This document shows positions 1 to 8,064 of a stretch of 64,000 nt of DNA, piece by piece. The position numbers and the translations under genes were made by a program. Within the stretch, counting starts at the first letter, position 1. Every line of letters starts with the position of its first letter. The DNA lies in assembly GCA_963731665.1 (NCBI GenBank), contig CAVSWP010000011.1, forward strand, positions 992,001-1,056,000, given 5' to 3'. Below the pieces are notes generated by a model. That model made no database searches. It was not told the origin of the DNA and was given only the letters and a program-made list of their open reading frames with translations. This DNA is from Chersky-840 sp035604715. GTDB taxonomy: Bacteria > Actinomycetota > Acidimicrobiia > Acidimicrobiales > UBA8190.

Positions 1-533
1 CCGAACCCGGCACCGCCGACGCCCCGCAGGAGCTGGGGGATGATGGCCAGTGCCGACCAACCGGCCACGACATAGGGCACGGCGATGGCCCACTTGGGGG
101 CGTCGAGCCACACCTGGCGGACAGCCACCCCGATGGCCCCGCCGAACCACACCAGGCACAGCACCAGGACCTGCGCCCATCCGTGGACGGCGAGGCCGGC
201 GACGGCGGTGTAGGTCCCGGCGATGGCGAAGAAGATGGTGGCGTGGTCGACCCGTCGCATGCGCCGGCGGCCCACGGGTGACCAGCGGATGCGGTGGAAG
301 GCGGCGCTCACGCCGAACAGCGCGGCCAGGGACACGACGTACACGCTGAGCACGGCCCGCTGACCGGGTGTGTGGCCGTGGACCACCAGCAACGGCCCGG
401 CCACCAGGATGACGACGAACGACACGAGGTGGAACCACCCGCGCAACACGGGACGGGACGACGGCGGTGCCGGCGCGGTCACCGGTGCCGGGGGTTCGAG
501 GGCTCGGGGATCGATGCGCGGGAGCGTAGTCAA
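1..533 (-). CDS. Hemolysin III / TrhA-like (PAQR) membrane protein, partial
   Basis: About 177 residues of a multi-pass membrane protein that runs off the left edge of the window. A proline-rich N-terminus is followed by hydrophobic segments and by the family pattern SAAFHR, then DHATIFFAIAGTYT, both typical of the hemolysin III/TrhA (PAQR-like) family, whose conserved Ser, His and Asp are thought to form a metal-dependent hydrolase site in the membrane. In frame with the conserved part the only plausible starts are TTG at 533 or an internal GTG; a stop lies just upstream, so the start is uncertain. The family assignment rests on visible motifs; the true biochemical role of bacterial members is poorly known. 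Confidence 0.72.
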   Translation of the reverse strand, partial: MTTLPRIDPRALEPPAPVTAPAPPSSRPVLRGWFHLVSFVVILVAGPLLVVHGHTPGQRAVLSVYVVSLAALFGVSAAFHRIRWSPVGRRRMRRVDHATIFFAIAGTYTAVAGLAVHGWAQVLVLCLVWFGGAIGVAVRQVWLDAPKWAIAVPYVVAGWSALAIIPQLLRGVGGAGF

Positions 534-575
534 CCGCTTCGAACGCCAGAAGTCGGCAACGGTACCCTCGTCTTC

Positions 576-827
576 ATGTCGTCACGCCTCGACAAGTCCT
601 GGTTGGTGCTGGCGAGCCATCAAACGCCGGAAGGTAACCGCTGCGTCGACATCTTCGCCCGGCGTGATGGCACCTTCGGGTTCGAGGAGTTCCGAAGGGA
701 CCCCGAAGATATGGGTGCTTGGACCCCGACCAGCTATTTCTCAGGCCATGACTATGCGTCGGAGACCGAGGCCGTAGAAGCGGCCCGCCGAGTCGTTCCC
801 TGGCTCAGCCGTCTCCTGGACGGCTGA
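576..827 (+). CDS. Small conserved-looking hypothetical protein (83 aa)
   Basis: An 83-residue soluble protein starting at ATG 576 (MSSRLDKSW) and ending with TGA at 827. It has no membrane segment. The middle is rich in aromatic and acidic residues (GTFGFEEFRRDPEDMGAW), the C-terminus is a short helix (ETEAVEAARRVVPWL). Base composition is less GC-biased than the neighbours, which suggests possible recent transfer. It is divergent from the TrhA-like gene with only 42 bases between starts. I do not recognise a named domain. The reading frame continues upstream as an open frame, but that part lies over the TrhA-like gene and reads like noise, so the ATG at 576 is preferred. Confidence 0.55.
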   Translation: MSSRLDKSWLVLASHQTPEGNRCVDIFARRDGTFGFEEFRRDPEDMGAWTPTSYFSGHDYASETEAVEAARRVVPWLSRLLDG

Positions 828-836
828 ATCAAGGCC

Positions 837-1091
837 CTACTGACGCATCGCCCGGCGGTGCCTCCATGCCATGAAGAACCCGTCGACGGGGTCGTCGGCG
901 GTGCCGAGGTCGGAACTGCACGCTTGGCACGACACGGCTCGTTCACCGCAACCACGCGAGCTGGCGTCGCGCAGGGGAGGGTCGAACACCACCCACCGCC
1001 AAAAGCGGAAATGGTGTCGTGACGCGAACCACGAACCGCGATTTTGATTTTGCTCGTCCACTGTCGCTACCCCCCCGCCACGATTATGCAT
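837..1091 (-). CDS. Possible small Cys-pair protein (84 aa)
   Basis: An open frame from ATG 1091 to a stop at 837, tail-to-tail with the gene ending at 827. The translation has a Trp/Phe-rich stretch and a C-terminal CGERAVSCQAC cluster that could bind zinc. The first 25 residues look like noise, so a later start is possible. There is no clear ribosome-binding site and no recognisable domain. It may be spurious; it is listed because the C-terminal half has plausible protein composition and nothing else explains the stretch. Confidence 0.25.
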   Translation of the reverse strand: MHNRGGGVATVDEQNQNRGSWFASRHHFRFWRWVVFDPPLRDASSRGCGERAVSCQACSSDLGTADDPVDGFFMAWRHRRAMRQ

Positions 1092-1179
1092 CGCCGGGAG
1101 CGGCCTGCGGGGGGCGTTTGGGCAAATTCCCGCCTCCCCGTGCTCCCCACGGAAGACCATGGTACGAAACCAACCTGTC

Positions 1180-1500
1180 AGTCCCCTGAGGGGCGGGGCA
1201 GTGCAGAGGCCCCGCCCCCACGAGGGACTTTGGCCCCTACCCCGTGGGGCGCGAGGGGCACAGGATGGTGGAGGTATCGATCCTCGGCACGAAGGGGGTG
1301 AGGCAACTGGTCCGTCGGGCCTTAACGAAGCGCCTCTCGGGTACTGGGCAACGGGTCGGCCTCGGGTCGCCCCCGCGGGACTGAAGAAACCTCGGACACA
1401 GGCGACGATCGTCCCGGCCGCTCATGGCGTCCGGGCCCAGTCGCAAAGACCACGGCTTTTGGAGCCGACCGGGGGTTTCGCCCCACGCCTTCGAGGCGCG
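1180..1500. other. Hairpin-rich stretch without a convincing gene
   Basis: No convincing coding frame is present between about 1100 and 1560. Instead there is a run of strong hairpins: a perfect 10-bp stem 1190-1199/1209-1218; a stem 1233-1238/1254-1259; long-range complementarity between GTCGCC near 1370 and GGCGAC near 1403; and three short stems in a row at 1453-1467, 1472-1484 and 1486-1498. This density is more than a simple terminator needs. It could be a structured non-coding RNA, a 3' regulatory region, or a decayed element. The strand cannot be decided by eye. Confidence 0.35.
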
Positions 1501-1513
1501 CACAACTGACAAA

Positions 1514-1552
1514 CGGCGCCCGCCGACCCTCCACCGGGTACGTCGGGCGCCG
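1514..1552 (-). terminator. Hairpin terminator after HTH-citrate synthase
   Basis: A perfect 9-bp stem (CGGCGCCCG at 1514-1522 with CGGGCGCCG at 1544-1552) lies 11 bases past the stop codon of the minus-strand citrate synthase. On that strand it is followed by a short T-rich stretch (TTTGT). It fits an intrinsic terminator. Confidence 0.55.
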
Positions 1553-1562
1553 TCGCGTCGGG

Positions 1563-2744
1563 CTACCGGCGGGTGGCGTACACGGCCCGGGCCCGGTACC
1601 GGATGGGGCGTTCCTCGAGCTCCTCGAGGTAGTGCGCCGTCCATCCCGCCACACGGGCGATGGTGAAGATCGTCCTCCCGGCGTCCTCGGGCATGCCGGT
1701 GGCCAGGGTCAGGGCGCCCAGCCCCAGGTCCACGTTGGGGCCCGGGATGGCCCGCTCGGCCGCCAAGGCCACCAGCGCGTCCAGGACGGGCCGCCGGCCC
1801 GCGGGCCACAGGTCGTCCACCAGGCCCTTCAGCACGGTGAACCGGGGATCGACGCCCCGGTACACGGAGTGGCCGAAGCCCGGGAGCCGGTGCTGCCAGC
1901 GAAGGGTGTCGTCGAGGGCGCGTTCGGGCCCGAGCTGTTCGGCGTCGCGCACGAGGCCGTAGGCGAGCTGCGACGCCCCCCCGTGCAGGGGCCCGGCCAC
2001 CACGCCCAGGCCGGCCAGGAGGGCGTCGTAGAGATCGGCGCGCGCCGACGCCGCCACCCGGACGGCCACCGTGGAGGTGGCCAGCTCGTGGTCCGCCAGC
2101 AGGATCAGGGCGGCGTTCACGGCCCGGACGACAGCCCCGTCGGGGGCGGGGGCGAGCCGGGCGCTGAGGGCGCCGGCCACGGTGTCGACCCAGCGCTGGT
2201 CGCCGAGCTCCAAGGGGGGCCCGGGCCCGGCGTCGCCGGGCAGCACCGACACCATGGTGGCCACCAGCTGCCGGGCCACGGCCACGACCGACGTCGGTCG
2301 CAGGTCGGAGCGCAGAGGGTCCCCGGCCCCGGCCATGACCACCGCCCACCGCAGTCGGTCCGAGGCCCCCAGGGCGCGCGGCGGGCGCAGGCGGACCGGC
2401 TCCCAGGGGTCTTCGGGCGTGGGGTCGCCCCGCCAGATCAGCTCGGCGGCGTCCTCGTAGCGCACCGTGGTGGCGAGCCCGGTGGCGGGGCTCCCCCGAT
2501 ACACGGGGCCGTCGTCTCTGAGCTGCGTGGTGGAGGTGGTCACCGTGGCCAGCCTGGTCTCGGTGCTGCGTCCCCCGCGCGACCTCTTGGCGAGGGCTTC
2601 CACGTCCTCGGCGGCGAACAGGCTGCGACGACCTCCGGGAGCGGGGTGCGAGGCCAGCAGTCCCCGGCTGACGTAGGCGTACAGGGTGGGCAGCTTCACC
2701 CCGAGGCGGCGGGCGGCCTCGGCGCTCTCGAGCATCCGGGTCAT
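1563..2744 (-). CDS. Citrate synthase with N-terminal MerR-type helix-turn-helix
   Basis: A 393-residue protein. Residues 1-60 hold a helix-turn-helix of the MerR/excisionase type (SAEAARRLGVKLPTLYAYV followed by a GRRSLFAAEDV wing). Residues about 100-393 are a citrate synthase domain: GPLHGGAS with the first catalytic His, GFGHSVYRGVDPR with the second, and NVDLGLGAL with the catalytic Asp. The enzyme class joins acetyl-CoA (or propionyl-CoA) to oxaloacetate. ATG 2744 is preferred because GGAG lies upstream and the HTH begins directly after it; a GTG at 2780 in frame is possible. The gene is divergent from a second citrate synthase, with decamer repeats and a palindrome between them. The fused HTH suggests self-regulation of the shared promoter region (inference). 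Confidence 0.88.
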   Translation of the reverse strand: MTRMLESAEAARRLGVKLPTLYAYVSRGLLASHPAPGGRRSLFAAEDVEALAKRSRGGRSTETRLATVTTSTTQLRDDGPVYRGSPATGLATTVRYEDAAELIWRGDPTPEDPWEPVRLRPPRALGASDRLRWAVVMAGAGDPLRSDLRPTSVVAVARQLVATMVSVLPGDAGPGPPLELGDQRWVDTVAGALSARLAPAPDGAVVRAVNAALILLADHELATSTVAVRVAASARADLYDALLAGLGVVAGPLHGGASQLAYGLVRDAEQLGPERALDDTLRWQHRLPGFGHSVYRGVDPRFTVLKGLVDDLWPAGRRPVLDALVALAAERAIPGPNVDLGLGALTLATGMPEDAGRTIFTIARVAGWTAHYLEELEERPIRYRARAVYATRR

Positions 2745-2773
2745 GGGCTCATCAGCTCCATCGCCTCGCAATC

Positions 2774-2823
2774 GGCTCACCTCAGCTCACTTCGCGTCAC
2801 TTCGGCTCACTTCGAGTTCACCC
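2774..2823. repeat. Five decamer direct repeats between divergent citrate synthase genes
   Basis: About five consecutive 10-bp units of the form NNCTCACTTC occur between 2774 and 2823; the best copies are GGCTCACTTC and AGCTCACTTC. A 10-bp period places each unit on the same face of the helix, as in a cooperative operator. They lie downstream of the proposed minus-strand -10 element and just before the start of the HTH-citrate synthase gene. Confidence 0.55.
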
Positions 2824-2826
2824 CCC

Positions 2827-2855
2827 ACTCTAGACATGACATTGAGTTGATCAAC
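2827..2855 (-). promoter_or_regulatory. Candidate promoter and palindrome for the HTH-citrate synthase
   Basis: A perfect 10-bp palindrome GTTGATCAAC is at 2846-2855. Read on the minus strand it gives a -35-like TTGATC (2854-2849), a 16-base spacer and a -10-like TAGAGT (2832-2827). Transcription would then start about 2820, inside the decamer repeats. The same palindrome could serve the plus-strand gene at 2946. Assigned by eye only. Confidence 0.4.
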
Positions 2856-2945
2856 ATTTACAGTCACGCTCGGCGGGGAGCAAGATGGAGGTGGCCCGCC
2901 GAGCCGGTGGGCCCGACGCCGCCGAGCAGGAACGGAGCCCAGACC

Positions 2946-4463
2946 ATGCCGACCGTCGTCCGTGACCTCATGTCGGCCCCCGTCGTGACCTGCGAGGCGG
3001 GCACCTCCCTGGCCGGCGCGGCCCGCACCATGCGCGACGCCGGCATCGGCTCGGTCATCGTCACCGAACGGGGCAAGGTCGCCGGCATCCTGACCGAGCG
3101 CGACCTGCTGCGGGCCGCGGCCGCAGCCACGGCGGCGAGCGCCGAGACGGTGGAGATGTGGATGACGGCCAACCCCGACGTCCTCGGGCCCGAGGAAGAG
3201 GTCGACGCGGCATGGACCAGCCTGGCCCATCACCAGTACCGGCACCTGCCCGTCGTCGACGGCGACCGGCTCGTGGGAGTGGTGTCGCTGCGCGACCTCA
3301 TGGGTGTGGCCCGCCTGCGGCCGGTGGAGGAGCACGGGACCGAGGTCCCCGCCGGGCTCGAGGGCGTAGTGGCGGCGGAAACCGCTCTGGGCGACGTCCG
3401 GGGTGAGGAGGGCTTTTTCCATTACCGCCAGCACTCGGCGGTCGACCTCGCGGCGCGCCGATCGCTCGAGGACGTCTGGTATCTCCTGCTCGAAGGCGAG
3501 CTCCCCGACCGGGCCCAGGCGCGCCGCTTCGCCGCCGAGGTGGCGGCGCTGCGCACCTTGGCGCCCGGCCTGGCGGCGATGATGCCCGAGGTGGCCGCCC
3601 GGGGCACACCCTTCGAGGTCCTGCGCACGGCGGTGTCCCTCCTCGGCGCCGAGTTGGGCTGGCGCCCGACGCTCGACATCGACAGCACCGAGTTGCGGGC
3701 CCAGGCGCTGGCACTGTGCGCGGTGGTGCCCACCATCATGGCCACCGCCTACAACCTGGGTGCCGGACGCGCCGTCGTGGAGCCCAGGGCCGACCTCGCC
3801 AGCGCGGCCAACTACCTGTGGATGGTGACGGGATCGGAGCCCACGCCATCCCAGGCGCGCGCCGTGGAGCAGTACCAGATCCTCACCATCGACCACGGGT
3901 TCAACGCCTCGACGTTCACCGCCCGGGTGATCACCTCGACGGGCGCCGACCTGGCGGCGGCGGTGTGCGGGGCGATCGGCGCCCTGTCGGGACCGCTGCA
4001 CGGCGGCGCCCCCGGCCGCGTCCTCGACATGCTCGACGAGATCGCCATCGCCGAGCGAGCCGAGCCATGGCTGCGCGCCGCCGTGGGGCGCGGCGACCGC
4101 GTCATGGGATTCGGCCACCGCGTGTACAAGACCGACGACCCGCGCTCACTGTTCCTCCTCGACGTGGCCCGGTCCCTGGGCGGGCCTTTGGTGGACCTGG
4201 CCGAGCAGGTCGAGGAGCGCGCTCTGGAGGTCCTGGCGGAGATGAAGCCCGGTCGCCGGCTGCTGACCAACGTGGAGTTCTATGCCTGCGTCGTGATGTC
4301 CTGCTGCGGCCTACCCCGGGAGATGTTCACCCCGACGTTCGCGGCGGGGCGGGCCATCGGGTGGTCGGCGCACGTGCTCGAGCAGGCCGCCCACAACCGG
4401 CTGATCCGCCCGGCCGCCCGCTACACCGGGCCGCCGCCCCCGGTGCCCGTTCCCGACCCCTGA
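2946..4463 (+). CDS. CBS-domain citrate synthase
   Basis: A 505-residue fusion. Residues 1-125 form a CBS-domain pair (RDLMSAPVVTC, GIGSVIVTERGKVAGILTERDLL, then HHQYRHLPVVDGDRLVGVVS), a module that usually binds adenine nucleotides. Residues about 145-505 form a citrate synthase with GPLHGGAPGR and MGFGHRVYKTDDPRS for the two catalytic His residues. At the third catalytic position the sequence is NVEFYA, a Glu where many citrate synthases have Asp. The start at ATG 2946 has GGAACGGAG upstream; the frame is open much further upstream, but that portion overlaps the opposite citrate synthase and is noise. The gene converges with the ABC exporter and overlaps its 3' end by 43 bases. Nucleotide-controlled entry into the TCA or methylcitrate cycle is inferred. 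Confidence 0.88.
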   Translation: MPTVVRDLMSAPVVTCEAGTSLAGAARTMRDAGIGSVIVTERGKVAGILTERDLLRAAAAATAASAETVEMWMTANPDVLGPEEEVDAAWTSLAHHQYRHLPVVDGDRLVGVVSLRDLMGVARLRPVEEHGTEVPAGLEGVVAAETALGDVRGEEGFFHYRQHSAVDLAARRSLEDVWYLLLEGELPDRAQARRFAAEVAALRTLAPGLAAMMPEVAARGTPFEVLRTAVSLLGAELGWRPTLDIDSTELRAQALALCAVVPTIMATAYNLGAGRAVVEPRADLASAANYLWMVTGSEPTPSQARAVEQYQILTIDHGFNASTFTARVITSTGADLAAAVCGAIGALSGPLHGGAPGRVLDMLDEIAIAERAEPWLRAAVGRGDRVMGFGHRVYKTDDPRSLFLLDVARSLGGPLVDLAEQVEERALEVLAEMKPGRRLLTNVEFYACVVMSCCGLPREMFTPTFAAGRAIGWSAHVLEQAAHNRLIRPAARYTGPPPPVPVPDP

Positions 4464-6409
4464 CCCGGGTCCCCGATGAGGGGCGCCCCGCTCAACACCG
4501 GCTCGTCGCCGGCGCCGTTGCTGGCCTGGGACTCGAACTGCGTCGTGTAGAGCTCGGAGTACAGCCCGCCGGCCGCAAGAAGCTCGTCGTGACGACCGTG
4601 CTCGACGATGCGTCCCTCGGAGACGACCAGGATTACGTCTGCCTCGCGCACCGTGGAGAGACGGTGGGCGATCACCAGTGAGGTGCGGCCGGCCAGCGCC
4701 GTCTTGAGGGCTTGCTGCACGGCCACCTCGGACTCCGAGTCGAGATGGGCCGTGGCCTCGTCGAGGACGACGATGTCGGGCGCTTTGAGCAGCAGGCGGG
4801 CGATGGCGATGCGCTGCTTCTCGCCGCCCGACAAGCGGTAGCCGCGATCGCCGACCAGGGTGTCGAGCCCGTCGGGAAGCGACTCGACGAGCGGCAGGAT
4901 GTGGGCGGCGCGCAACGCCTCGGTCAGCTCGGCCTCGGTGGCGTCGGGCTTGGCGTAGCGCAGGTTGCCCCGGATCGTCTCGTGGAAGAGGTGGGCGTCC
5001 TGGGTGACCACCCCGACGATCTCCCCGATCGACTCGAGGGTGGCGTCGCGCACGTCTACGCCATTGATGCGCACCGCCCCGTCCCGCACGTCGTACAGCC
5101 TCGGCACCAGGTGGCTGATGGTCGTCTTCCCGGCACCCGACGGCCCGACCAGCGCCACCAGCTGGCCCGGTTGGGCCTGGAACGACACGTCGAACAGCAC
5201 CGGCTGTGATGCGGTGTGCTCGAGCACGGCGACCGATTCGAGCGAGGCGAGTGACACCTCCTCGGCGCTGGGGTAGCCGAAGTCCACGTGGTCGAACTCG
5301 ATGAGCGCGGGGCCGCGTGGGATGGGAACAGCGTCGGGCTTGTCGGCGATCATGGGCGGCAGGTCGAGGACCTCGAACACCCGGTCGAATGACACCAGGG
5401 CCGTCATGACGTCGACCTGGACGTTCGACAGCGCCGTCAGGGGCCCGTACAGGCGGGTCAGATAGGCGGTCAGCGCCACGACGGTAGCCACCGTGAACGC
5501 GCCGCGTTCTGCGAGCACGCCTCCCCACCCGTAGACCAGGGCGGTGGCGAGCGACGCCGTGAGCAGCAGCGCGGCCATGAACACCCGCGTGTACATGGCC
5601 TGGGTGACACCGATGTCGCGCACCCGCCCCGCCTTGTCCGAGAACCCCTTGACCTCGTCGCGCGAGTGGCCGAAGAGCTTGACGAGCAGTGCCCCGGCCA
5701 CGTTGAAGCGCTCGGTCATGGTGTTGGTCATCTGGGCGTTGAGCGTGTAGGACTCGCGCGTGATGTCGGCCAGCCTCTTGCCGACGAATCGGGCGGGGAC
5801 AAGGAAGATCGGGAGGAGTGCCAGGACCACGAGCGTGATCGGCCACGACAGCCAGAACATGGCCGCCAGGGTGACCGCCACCCCGATCACGTTGCTCACC
5901 ACCGACGAGAAGGTGTCGGTGAAGGCTTGCTGGGCGCCGAGGACGTCGTTGTTCAAGCGCGACACGAGCGCGCCCGTCTGGGTGCGGGTGAAAAAGGCGA
6001 TGGGCATCCTCTGGACGTGCTCGAACACGCGGGTGCGCATGTCGAAGATGAGGCCCTCGCCGATGCGCGCCGACACCCAGCGTTGCCACAGAGACAGGAC
6101 GGCGTCGAAGATCGCCAACCCGGCTAAGAGGAAAGCGAGCTTGATGATGATGTCGGCCCCCCTCTTGCCGATCACGTCGTTGATGATCGCCCGGTAGATG
6201 AGAGGGTTCGCGGCGCCGATGACGGCGTCCACGATGATCAGTACAAGGAAGACGACGAGCGCCCGCCGGTAGGGCCGGGCGAACCCGGCAATGCGACGCA
6301 CGATCCCTTTGGGTAGCTGTTGCTGGGTCACCGAGTCGTCGCGCCGCAGGGACCGCATGAGGCCCCACCCCATGCCACCGTGCCCGCCCATTCCCATTCC
6401 CATGCTCAT
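4421..6409 (-). CDS. ABC exporter, fused membrane and ATPase domains
   Basis: A 662-residue half-transporter of the multidrug/lipid exporter type (type IV fold). An odd Met/Gly/His-rich head (MSMGMGMGGHGGMGWG) is followed by six membrane helices (about residues 45-345) and an ATPase domain with Walker A GPSGAGKTT, signature LSGGEKQ, Walker B IVVLDEAT and H-loop IAHRLST. The C-terminus is a Gly-rich tail whose codons overlap the end of the CBS-citrate synthase. Its start codon overlaps the stop of the upstream MarR gene (ATGA), so the two are translationally coupled. It probably works as a homodimer that exports hydrophobic compounds; the substrate is unknown. Confidence 0.9.
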   Translation of the reverse strand: MSMGMGMGGHGGMGWGLMRSLRRDDSVTQQQLPKGIVRRIAGFARPYRRALVVFLVLIIVDAVIGAANPLIYRAIINDVIGKRGADIIIKLAFLLAGLAIFDAVLSLWQRWVSARIGEGLIFDMRTRVFEHVQRMPIAFFTRTQTGALVSRLNNDVLGAQQAFTDTFSSVVSNVIGVAVTLAAMFWLSWPITLVVLALLPIFLVPARFVGKRLADITRESYTLNAQMTNTMTERFNVAGALLVKLFGHSRDEVKGFSDKAGRVRDIGVTQAMYTRVFMAALLLTASLATALVYGWGGVLAERGAFTVATVVALTAYLTRLYGPLTALSNVQVDVMTALVSFDRVFEVLDLPPMIADKPDAVPIPRGPALIEFDHVDFGYPSAEEVSLASLESVAVLEHTASQPVLFDVSFQAQPGQLVALVGPSGAGKTTISHLVPRLYDVRDGAVRINGVDVRDATLESIGEIVGVVTQDAHLFHETIRGNLRYAKPDATEAELTEALRAAHILPLVESLPDGLDTLVGDRGYRLSGGEKQRIAIARLLLKAPDIVVLDEATAHLDSESEVAVQQALKTALAGRTSLVIAHRLSTVREADVILVVSEGRIVEHGRHDELLAAGGLYSELYTTQFESQASNGAGDEPVLSGAPLIGDPGQGSGTGTGGGGPV

Positions 6410-6921
6410 CGGTCAGCTCCCGCCACCGTGTGGGGCCCGCAGCACGTCACGCACGAACCGCGCGCGCACAGGAGGCCGAGGAGCTCGAGGAGCTGGCGGT
6501 GCTGGGAGGCGTCCAAGCCCCCGAAGATCTCTTCGGCGCTCTCGCGCCGGGCCGCTTCGAGGCGGTCGAGCAGGCGCCGGCCGTCGTCGCTCAGCGCCAC
6601 CAGCACGGATCGGCGGTCGCCGGGATCGGCGTGGCGGGCCACGAACCCGGCGGCTTCGAGGCCGTCGACCATGGTGGTCACGGACCGGGGGACTACGTCG
6701 AGCTGGGCGGCCAGGTCGGCCATGCGCAGGGGGTGCCCCCCGGCGGCGACCAGCCGCAGCACCCGGGCCTGGGCGTAAGTCAGGCCCAAGGGGGCGAGCT
6801 GCACGATCGACCCCCGGCGCAGGCGGCGGGCGGTGTGGGTGAACAGCTCGGCGAGCTCCAGCGTGGTGTCGGACCCTGGTCCGGGCTCTTTGGGCTCTTT
6901 TGTGCGTGTCGGTGGCGTCAT
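6406..6921 (-). CDS. MarR-family regulator with Cys-rich tail
   Basis: A 171-residue MarR-type winged-helix repressor: dimer helices at both ends, recognition region MADLAAQLDVVPRSVTTMVDGLEAAG and wing DPGDRRSVLVALSDDG. The C-terminus carries four Cys in LLCARGSCVTCCGPHTV, which is not usual for simple MarR proteins and might sense metal or redox state. It is the first gene of a two-gene operon with the ABC exporter (4-base overlap). An inverted repeat upstream at 6931-6957 is its likely operator. The likely role is ligand-released repression of its own exporter operon. Confidence 0.85.
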   Translation of the reverse strand: MTPPTRTKEPKEPGPGSDTTLELAELFTHTARRLRRGSIVQLAPLGLTYAQARVLRLVAAGGHPLRMADLAAQLDVVPRSVTTMVDGLEAAGFVARHADPGDRRSVLVALSDDGRRLLDRLEAARRESAEEIFGGLDASQHRQLLELLGLLCARGSCVTCCGPHTVAGADR

Positions 6922-6930
6922 CAGAATGCT

Positions 6931-6957
6931 GAGTGTAGCTCGTTATGAGCTTCACTC
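6931..6957. promoter_or_regulatory. Inverted repeat, probable MarR operator
   Basis: GAGTGTAGCTC (6931-6941) and GAGCTTCACTC (6947-6957) are inverted copies matching at 10 of 11 positions with a 5-base spacer. The site sits 10 bases upstream of the marR start codon, where a self-repressing MarR would bind. Confidence 0.6.
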
Positions 6958-6996
6958 ATCACCTGGACCGCGGGAGGCCGCAGGGACGACGGCCGC

Positions 6997-8064
6997 TCAG
7001 GAGGCGATGAGCTCGGCCAGAAGATCGATGGTGGGGTTCTGGTGGGTGAGCCAGCTGTCGTCGACGCCCAGGCGCGCCAGCAGGCGGGCGGCGCGGACGA
7101 GGATGGCGCCACTGCGCAGGGCGGCGAACGCCTCGTACCACCGGAGGTCGGTGAGGGGCCGGCCCAGCCGGTCCTGGTAGGCGGCGACCGTGGCGTCGCG
7201 CCCGGGGAACCCCGGGAGGTCCCCGCCGCAACGGTCGACGGCCATGTCGTGGAGCACGACGAACCAGGCCAGGTCGACTTCGGCGGGACCGATCGAGGCC
7301 ATCTCGAAATCGAGGACGGCGGAGACCCCCATGTCCGCGTCCACGAGGACGTTGCCGAGCTGGACGTCACCCCACAACAACGACGGGGGCGGCTGGGGAC
7401 GGGGGAGATGGGCGCGACACCACTCGAGCCCTTCATCGAACACCCCGGGGGCGTGGCCCTCGCCCGCCCACGTCAGGTAGCCGGCCCAGTGCTCGAGCGC
7501 TTCCGCCAGCCCCCCCGGGGGCCCCAGGATGTCGCCGCAACCGAGGGCCTCCCAGTCGAGGCGGTGGATCTGCGCCAGCACGTCGACCACGTGCCCGTGC
7601 AGCCGCGCCTGGCCCTCGGGCGTGGCCTCGGCCAGGAACCCGGCGCGCAGATAGGGCTGGTCGGCCCGCACCACCTGCCCGGCGACGCGCGGCATGACCA
7701 GGAACGGCGCGCCCACCCAGCCGTCGTCCTCCTCCACGGCCAGCGGATCGACCGCCGGCACGCCCGCGCCGGCCAGGACGGCCTGCAAGCGTCCCTGCAT
7801 GGCCAGGTCGTAGGAAGGGAACAGTCCCTCGCCGTGGGGCGGCAGCCGCACCACCCACGAGGCGTGCTCGGGCGCCGCCGCGTGCCCGCGCCCGGACCCC
7901 AGCGTCCAGTCGACCTCCACGAAGATCGTCTCGCTCGACAGGCCGGTGGCCGGCTGCACCAGGGGGGCGAGACGGACATCCCGGGCGTCGGGGCGCCAGG
8001 ACCCCACCCACCGGGTGAGCCCGGCGCGCACGGCGTCGAGGTCACGTGGTCGGGAGATCCCCAT
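6997..8064 (-). CDS. APH-like phosphotransferase (acyl-CoA dehydrogenase-linked type)
   Basis: A 355-residue protein of the aminoglycoside/choline kinase-like fold. The catalytic loop is LLWGDVQLGNVLV and the metal-binding loop is VLDFEMASIGPAEVDLAWF. Such proteins near acyl-CoA genes resemble the kinase part of mammalian ACAD10/11, which phosphorylates 4-hydroxyacyl-CoA, rather than antibiotic-resistance enzymes. It is divergent from an acyl-CoA ligase with 27 bases between start codons, and a second member of the family lies at 11619-12728 in the same cluster. ATG 8064 is chosen because it follows a -10-like TAGTTT at leaderless distance and because upstream frame overlaps the ligase gene. 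The lipid role is inferred from context. Confidence 0.8.
   Translation of the reverse strand: MGISRPRDLDAVRAGLTRWVGSWRPDARDVRLAPLVQPATGLSSETIFVEVDWTLGSGRGHAAAPEHASWVVRLPPHGEGLFPSYDLAMQGRLQAVLAGAGVPAVDPLAVEEDDGWVGAPFLVMPRVAGQVVRADQPYLRAGFLAEATPEGQARLHGHVVDVLAQIHRLDWEALGCGDILGPPGGLAEALEHWAGYLTWAGEGHAPGVFDEGLEWCRAHLPRPQPPPSLLWGDVQLGNVLVDADMGVSAVLDFEMASIGPAEVDLAWFVVLHDMAVDRCGGDLPGFPGRDATVAAYQDRLGRPLTDLRWYEAFAALRSGAILVRAARLLARLGVDDSWLTHQNPTIDLLAELIAS

Noticed and set aside
1632..2945. In-frame upstream extension of the CBS-citrate synthase to a 943-residue protein
   Set aside because: It is antisense to the HTH-citrate synthase, reads as Gly/Pro/Arg noise, and the CBS domain begins right at ATG 2946 with a ribosome-binding site.
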